Origin: Lytechinus variegatus
Lineage: Eukaryota; Echinodermata; Echinoidea; Temnopleuroida; Toxopneustidae
DNA length: 64,000 bases
Direction of reading: 5' to 3'
NCBI RefSeq assembly: GCF_018143015.1
Contig: NC_054742.1
Location: 54,507,195-54,571,194 of the forward strand
Made by a program: the position numbers and the translations under genes. Shown piece after piece: positions 57,903 to 64,000 of the stretch (its first letter is position 1; each line of letters begins with the position of its first letter). The notes under the pieces are model-generated. The model did no database searches. It was given only the letters and a program-made list of their open reading frames with translations, and had not been told where the DNA came from.

Positions 57903-58785
57903 CAGGGGCGGATTCAGCCTCCGCCAATAGGGGGGGGGTGATTTTTTTCACCCATATTTTCCTCGATCGGCCGCCCAAGATTGATATTTAATTATTTCTT
58001 TGAATTGGTTGTCCCAGTGCCGTAGTGATTATTAAAATTATTTTAATAAGTCTTCGCATCATCTTATTCACTCGCCTTCCTCCTCTTATGTTTTCCTCTT
58101 CTTTTTTTCTCCTCTCTTTTTTCTTTCTTTCCCTTTTTTTTGCTCCGCCAATAGGGGGGGGGGGCCTTTGTAAATGTAAATCCAACCAAGAATCGGATCT
58201 ATACAACATAATGTCTAAAGGTCAGGGGAGGATCCATGAAGGGGGAAAAAGGTTCCGCTTTTAGGGGGGGGGGGCACTCTTCTGTTTTGGCTGCATTTTG
58301 CATTACAAATTCTAATTGTGCCTCTCATAATGGAAGGGGGCAAGGGCGGCTCCCCCCTATCCCCAGTGATAGAAGGGTACAGGAAGTTTGAGGATGCTGA
58401 TTCATTCATGGCATACAATTTTCGAAATAGACGACCACAATTTCGTAAATATCCAGTCCACGCGCATGCGTACTCTCATTCCGAAGACGCAAGTCATAAA
58501 ATAATTTCACCCCCACCTGATCACGGTTTCTGCGAGGACACAACTCTGCTTTCTCATGAATATTGATTTCGATGCAGAGGTAGAAATCGGGAGAACCCCT
58601 CTCAAATTTCCGAGTTTTTTCCACTCTTTCAACTGTATTTCCTCCATTTTTTTCACCCTTCCTCTTATTCCATCCCAATATATTTTTTCTTATTTCTCTC
58701 TGTTTCCCCTCCCTTTTCTCTCCCTTTGACCTCTTAGTTTCTTTTTCCTCTTTTTCACAATCCCTTTTGGTCCCGTTTCTTTAAA
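57903..58785. repeat. hAT-like termini and pyrimidine tracts
   Basis: CAGGGGCGGATTCAG at 57903 and CAGGGGAGGATCCATG at about 58221 are left termini of the CAGGGGCGGATC class. 'ctccgccaatagggggggg' is repeated (57920 and 58142). TTTTCC/CTCTTT tracts lie at 58065-58140 and 58600-58770. No right partners were found. Confidence 0.5.
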
Positions 58786-59529
58786 ACATGGAGATAAAGA
58801 AAATTAAGAGACAATATGTTATCCTGGGGAAATGGTTGCTCGTCAAAAATATGAAAAAAACTATTTAAAAACAGTTTCTAATAAATCTTTTTAAATCTTT
58901 TATCTTTCTATGCCTAATAGAGCTAAGCTGTTCCGGTCATATTTATCTTATCATTCTATTTCCTTCTGTTTTTTTTTGGGGGGGGGGGCGTTCTCGACAC
59001 CTGTTTGAGATGCGAGTAATAATTAATATTCCAAATCGACGTGAATTCTACGAATGGCTTGGGCCTACGAAACGAAAATATGTGGAATCTTATTTTCCCA
59101 CCTAAAACATGAATTGACTGTCTTCCAATTGCAAAAAAGAGGTTTTCATGGTTATTGCAGCAAATTCGAAAGATCAGTAACGATTTTCGACACATGCGTG
59201 ATTTTTTTTAAAGCTACCGTGGCTTTATGAATGCACCCGATAGATGCGAACCACAGTTCAGAACAGTGACCCGAACTCTCGATCCGACAGTCAATATGAA
59301 CATGATGAAGGCACACATTTGTTTTGGTCGTAGAGGGAGCTATTTAGAATAGATTCTTCGGCCTTTCGACAGAAATTAAGACTTGCAGGAAAGACGAACA
59401 AAAGAACGGTGGCATTAAAGGGCCTTTGATGGCGGCCGTTCCTTTGAAGACAAGGGAACGTTGGGCGGGAAAGCCGAAGCGAAAACCCGGATGCGGGAAG
59501 AACGATGAAGAACGGTGCATGGACTTTTG

Positions 59530-59965
59530 ACAAGCTACCTTATAGCGAGTTGCCAAAATGAGGCACTCGCGATAACTCGCATAAAGCTCACCATGAAGCT
59601 CGGGATAACTCGCGACAACTCGGCATGACTCGGCGGAGCTCGTTCAAGCTCGGGACAACTCTCCTTGAAGTCGTGAGCAGTTTCAAAATTTTTGAACATG
59701 TTCAAAAATTTTCCTAACTCGCTGTAACTCGTGCTGAACTCACCTAAACTCGTTGTATACTCGCAGTACTCGTAATAACTCGTAAGAAGCTCGAGATAAC
59801 CTCGCAATCACTCGTAATAACTCGCCACATCTGAGTATACGCGAGTGCGTTCCGAGTTTTCAAGAGCGAGATACGAGCATTGCGATCGTTTTACGAGTCA
59901 AGTGGAGGTGCCCACGAGATTAGCGCGACTTTAGATCGAGCACCCCGAGTTACAGCGAGTTTCGA
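59530..59965. repeat. ACTCG array, unit about 10 bp, first block
   Basis: The words ACTCG or AGCTCG recur nearly every 10-11 bases, for example 'actcgcgata', 'actcgcataa', 'agctcgggata', 'actcgcgaca' and 'actcggcatg'. The array lies inside the 12.1-kb element and resembles its terminal text. Confidence 0.88.
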
Positions 59966-60460
59966 ATGAGTTTATTCCGAGTGCGTGGCAAAGGCTCAGA
60001 GGCATGCCGACTGAATGATAAATGTCCAGTGATCTATATTTTCCCCACATATAAACCCCTAAAAAAAAGTTTGGAAATCTGAGTTTGGCCATTAATTTCT
60101 CCCAACTCCAAAATTTACACATTGCATATTTAACATCATTTAAAAGGTCATTTGATTTTCTTTACAATGATACCATGCTTGTTATGATCATGTCATCACG
60201 AAAAGAGCAGGATTCAAAAGTGTTGGATGAGGTCTGAAGTAAAAAGCTGCAAAACGAGCAGAAATAATCATGGAGGGTCAATACAGAACATGATTCTTTT
60301 GTCTGTGTCAATACAGATGAAAATCCATTGGCCCTGCTTTTTCATTTCATAATGTTTTCTTGTGGTTTATGTTTGTTTGTTGTGTGTTTGCTTGCGCAGA
60401 GGTATGTTTGATTCCATTTGAATGTTGATGTTAAGGTGCATGAAAACAATTGCTGAGAAT

Positions 60461-60950
60461 CTCACTCATCATCATGGATGAAAAGAACAGTGACTTTCAA
60501 TATTATGTCATTTTGCAAATTTTGAATTTTGACCTTGCCCCACATTTCAAGGCACTGCACCTCCATGTGAGCCAAAATCACATCATGGAAAGTATCATTT
60601 TAAAGAAAATTAAATGAACTATTCATTGATATTAATTTAACATTGATATTTACTAAAACCGAGGCGGGATTACCGATCAAACTCAAAAGAAACCGCTTAA
60701 AAAACTCACTCATCACCACGGAAAAAGGAACAGTGACTTTCATTATTGTGTCACTTTGCAACTTAATTTTGAATTTTGACCTTGCCCCACATTTCAAGGC
60801 ACTGCACCTCCATGTGAACCATAATCATATCATGTAGGGTATCATTTTAAAGAAAATTAGATGATCTAATCATTGATATTAATAACAATTGATATTTATT
60901 AAAACCGAGAAGGGAGTTTATTTTAAAGTGAACATTTTAACTGACCCACG
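60461..60950. repeat. Tandem duplication, 244-bp unit, two copies
   Basis: 'ctcactcatcatcatgg' starts at 60461 and 'ctcactcatcaccacgg' at 60705. Both continue into 'acagtgactttca', 'gaattttgaccttgccccac' and 'caaggcactgcacctccatg', and end with 'atttactaaaaccgag' or 'atttattaaaaccgag'. Confidence 0.93.
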
Positions 60951-61015
60951 CAATGTACAATTACTTTTCAAAAGGCTGCATTGTTACAACTTTCAACAAA
61001 ATAAGGAGAGAAATA

Positions 61016-61197
61016 TGCCTCGATCCAAAAGACCCAAGAGTTGTAACCATTCAGGTAGGGAAACGGCGAATGAAGATGACATTCAAACAAGGGTAGAAGA
61101 AGTGCAGGAATAGACAATTGAAACGGAAGAAAAGTTCAATGACGAGCAGGGGAGCAGAGCCACGGTGAAAGAACAAGACATCAAACTAGACAAGGTC
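61016..61197 (+). pseudogene. Possible broken N-terminal reading frame
   Basis: From ATG 61016 the frame encodes MPRSKRPKSCNHSGRE, then an acidic stretch to a TAG at 61111. After the stop the same frame continues acidic and Lys/Glu-rich (EEKFNDEQGSRATVKEQD) until it meets the end of the AGGTCA repeat at 61198. A basic start followed by an acidic, possibly coiled segment may be the start of a transposon gene cut by the repeat insertion. I do not recognise it. Confidence 0.25.
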
Positions 61198-62990
61198 CAA
61201 GTGGAGCGCCTCTGGCAGTCTAACCTGCATCACGCTATCCAACATAGTAGCAGTGCTGACTTTGAAAACTACTATAAAATAATTATTCACAAAACACCAT
61301 TCATACAATGATACAATACTACGTTCATTGACAATATAATTACATTTGACCTTTATCATGTGACCTAAGACTTCAGTTGTCAGTGATACTTGATTACCCT
61401 ATATCCACATTTTATAAACTGTATCTAAACTTTTAAAGTTATGACAGCAATATAGTATTAATCTCCAAAATGGCCAAAGTTCAATAACCTTAAATGACCT
61501 TTGACTTTGGTCATGTGACCTGAACTGGCATGAGATGTTCGGTGATACTTGACTACTCTAATATCCAAGTGGATGAATCATATCCATAAGCTTTCAAAGT
61601 TATGATGGTAATTCCACAAATACCCCCAACATGGCCAAAGTTCGTTGACCTTAAATGACCTTTGACCTTCGTCCTGTGACCTGAAACTCTCACAGGATGT
61701 TCAGTAATACTTGATTACTCTTATATCCAAGTTCAACAAATTTGCTACAGAGCAAAGAATCATAATGGATAATTCTGAAATCGAGAGAGTAGATCATTAT
61801 ATCTACCTTGGGCAACATGTCAGAATGGATCATGAACAACTGGAAGAAGTTAAAAGGAGGACAAGAGCTGGATGGATCGCTTTTGGGAATTTCAATGACA
61901 TTATGAAGAGCAATATGCCAATTTGCCTTAAAAGAAAAGTCTTTAATCAATGTGTTATACCGGCAATGACCTATGGTTCCGAAACCTGGTCTGTAACAAA
62001 GAAAATGGAACAGAAATTAAAAACCACTCAACACAGTATGGAACGTATAATGCTAGGGATATCAAAACGCGATAGGAAAACCATACAATGGATTAGGAAC
62101 CAGACTAAAGTAATAGACATAATCAAAGCAATTAAATCAATGAAATGGAGATGGGCTGGCCACCTTGCAAGATCACATGATAATAGGTGGACCAAACGCA
62201 TCACAGAATGGAGACCATGGCTAGGATCACGAAATCGGGGTAGACAGAAATTGAGATGGAGTGACGAGCTCACAAAATTCATTGGTATAAATTGGATTGC
62301 GTCAGCACAAGACAAGCACCTTTGGCACCAACTTGAGGAGGCCTTCGCCCTGCAGTGGGCTGAACATGGCTGATATGATGATGATGATATCCAAGTTTTA
62401 TGAATCAGATCTATAAACTTTCTAAGTTATGATGGTAATTCAACAGATCACCCTAACATCACTAAAGTTCATTGACCTTTAACCTTGGACATGTGACCTG
62501 AAATTCGCACAGGATGTTTAGTGATACCTGATTACTCTTATGTTCAAGTTTCATGAATCAGATTCATAAACGTTCAAAGTTATAATGTTAATTTAACAAA
62601 TACCCCAATTAGCCAAAGTCCATTGACCCTAATTGACCTTTGACCTTAGTCATGTGACTTGAAACTCAAGCAGGATGTTTATATATTCTTTAATAACCTT
62701 ATGTCCACGTTTCATGAACTAGGTTCATATATTTTCTAAGTTATGATGACATTTCAAAAATTGAACCGTAGGTTAAGATTTTGATGTTGATTCCCTCAGT
62801 AAACATGGTCTAAGTTCATTGACCGCAAATGACCTCTGACCTTGGTCTTGTGACCTGAAACTCAAGAAGGATGTTCAGTAATGCTTGATAAACCTTATGG
62901 TCAAGTTTTATGAACTAGGTCCATATACTTTCTAAGTTATGATGCCATTTAATTTCAAAAACTTAACCTTCGGTGTTGACGCCACCGCCG
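61198..62990 (-). repeat. AGGTCA-rich repeat, inverted copy, split by a LINE
   Basis: It starts with 'caagtggagcgcctctggca', the inverse of the family's 3' terminus, and ends near 'taaccttcggtgttgacgcc'. DR1-spaced TGACCT pairs lie at 61656-61668 and 62634-62646. The RTE-type fragment at 61734-62386 interrupts it. Confidence 0.9.
61734..62386 (+). mobile_element. RTE-type LINE fragment, C-terminal coding end with exact target duplication
   Basis: ATATCCAAGTT is present at 61723-61733 and 62387-62397. The single open frame (about 61735-62373) encodes the segment after the RT palm: HYIYLGQHV, CVIPAMTYGSETWSVTKK, MERIMLGISKRDRK, WRWAGHLARSHDNRWTKR and GRQKLRWSDEL. This block order is typical of RTE/BovB-group ORF2 C termini. 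The frame is uninterrupted although the RT active site and endonuclease are missing. The 3' end is 'ctgatatgatgatgatgat', a short repeat tail of RTE type. Confidence 0.92.
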
Positions 62991-63019
62991 CCGGAATCCA
63001 TCTTTGAGTGCCAAAAATG

Positions 63020-63302
63020 TGCATATCTCGTCCCTTGGTCGTATGAAACTCTTATCACTCGTAACAAAATCTTGATAACTCGTTCATAGCTCGCTTTAAG
63101 TCGTATAAAGGTCACCGCAACTCATACTAAGCTCGGCCTGACTCGTTTCGCGCTCGGTTCACTCGTACAGCGAGCGTAGTGAACTCGATGTTGAGTCTTT
63201 TGTCACTGAAGCAAATTCCAGGAAAAAATGTAAATTTCACGCGAGCTTGTGCGAGCTATGGCGAGTTAGAGCTCGCGCAGCTCGCGTATGACTCGCAACT
63301 CC
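63020..63302. repeat. ACTCG array, second block, next to the right TIR
   Basis: 'actcttatcactcgtaacaa', 'ataactcgttcatagctcgc', 'gctcggcctgactcgtttcg' and similar text continue almost to the inverted repeat at 63303. The mirrored CGAGTT words follow the left TIR at 51241-51275. Confidence 0.85.
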
Positions 63303-63911
63303 AACTCGCCAAAGTGGAAACCTTGCTTAAGGTTTGCTTGTAGAAATTCACTGAGACCATACGTATTTCACTAACCAAATGATGCGAGCGCGAAGCCCGA
63401 GCTGAAAATTTTTGATATTCAGATCAGAAAAAGGGACATTTTAAGGACTGATTTTAGGAATTCACGGAGAGCAGACTTATCTCAACAATCCACTGATACG
63501 AACGTAATCACGGACAGGAAATGTTTTGTATTAAGACCTTAACATGGGGCAATCATTTTAAGTAGTCATTAAAAAAGAAACATATGTCACTACATAAAAC
63601 AATAATATATTTGGTGTATATTGCACTTGAAACGGGAGTTTTTTTGTACAACAGGTTGACGTATATCTGTCTAAACAGACAATGCGAGCACCAGGAACAA
63701 TGACAACATAGGCCCTGAGCAAATTATGTTTCATAAAGTTATGATAAAAATGTTTCCTATGTAATATAACATAACATGATTATAATGTAATATACCATTA
63801 TAATGAATTATAATTTCTTCTTTCCCACTACGTTCCTCTTCCTTTCTCCCTCTTTTTCTCCTTTTCCCATTTTTTTTTGGTCAGCCGATCCCCCCCGTAG
63901 TTACGCCACTG

Positions 63912-64000
63912 CATGAACAGAATAGGTATATAACTATATACAATTGATGAATTGATAAGAATAAAGATTTGATCAAAATCCGACAAGGAAATCAAAGTTA
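63912..64000. repeat. Satellite array resumes
   Basis: 'catgaacagaataggtatat' and 'caattgatgaattgat' continue the unit interrupted at 50655, although the GCGAGCGCG core is missing from this unit. Confidence 0.85.

Larger units (their letters stand above)
51222..63327. mobile_element. 12.1-kb TIR element with TAA target duplication
   Basis: The ends begin AGCAAGGTTTCCACTTTGGC; the perfect inverted repeat is 25 bp (51222-51246 and 63303-63327). TAA is duplicated at 51219-51221 and 63328-63330. Copy 1 of the host element has the uninterrupted site 'gcattctaaggcttgtttgc' in inverse at 48305-48335, confirming the junctions. A 3-bp duplication suggests a PIF/Harbinger-like mechanism, but the termini match no family I can name. 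No transposase frame survives. CGAGTT words crowd the left end and AACTCG words the right end. Confidence 0.88.
50656..63911. mobile_element. hAT-like element, copy 2, inserted in the satellite and split by a 12.1-kb element
   Basis: The left end CAGTGGCGTACCGTGGG and right end 'cccgtagttacgccactg' match the two ends of copy 1 in opposite orientation. The octamer CATGAACA stands at 50648-50655 and 63912-63919, an exact duplication of satellite sequence. Without the insertion at 51222-63327 the element is about 1.15 kb. 63640-63760 is the inverse of 47880-48000 in copy 1. Confidence 0.92.

Overview
This is a eukaryotic, AT-rich, intron-containing and repeat-dense window. I infer an echinoderm genome, probably sea-urchin-like, from the mixture of tRNA-headed SINEs, AGGTCA-rich interspersed repeats, foldback elements and invertebrate-type gene families. 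No database search was possible, so the species is not established.

Four genes can be supported. (1) The last two exons of an epoxide-hydrolase-like alpha/beta hydrolase lie on the + strand (805-4670); its 5' part is outside the window. (2) and (3) Two tandem minus-strand paralogues (copy A 9252-14841, copy B 23536-27275) encode membrane-anchored proteins that I place tentatively in a DUF1647-like, glycosyltransferase-like family. Exon sizes and phases match almost exactly between them. Copy B assembles into a complete 373-residue reading frame; the start of copy A is unresolved. (4) A minus-strand proton-coupled oligopeptide transporter (SLC15/PTR2 family) runs from 41707 to 34082 in eight coding exons. 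It would give 579 residues, except that a 164-bp miniature transposon sits inside coding exon 1.

The rest is mobile DNA. 1-9 kb holds AGGTCA-rich repeats, a SINE and a 91-bp minisatellite. 10-23 kb holds several foldback elements, a 2.07-kb TIR element and a perfect 38-bp hairpin. 24-34 kb holds microsatellites, a foldback with tRNA-like arms, a 2.06-kb hAT-type element with an exact 8-bp target duplication, and SINEs. 42-46 kb is a nested block: an AGGTCA repeat split by small MITEs and by a GGTGTTA-type element, which in turn holds a 5'-truncated Penelope-like retroelement (RT plus GIY-YIG, with a hammerhead-like tail) and another MITE. 47.7-64 kb is one nested construction. A satellite of about 108 bp (49.7-50.65 kb, resuming at 63.9 kb) is split by a hAT-like element (50656-63911, exact 8-bp duplication). 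That element is split by a 12.1-kb TIR element (51222-63327, TAA duplication, perfect 25-bp TIRs), which contains an AGGTCA repeat, itself split by an RTE-type LINE fragment.

The genes show no shared pathway beyond the duplication of copies A and B. The observations best supported by the bases themselves are the exon-disrupting MITE in the transporter, the insertion order of the nested elements read from target duplications, and the roughly 10-bp-phased ACTCG arrays in the 12.1-kb element.
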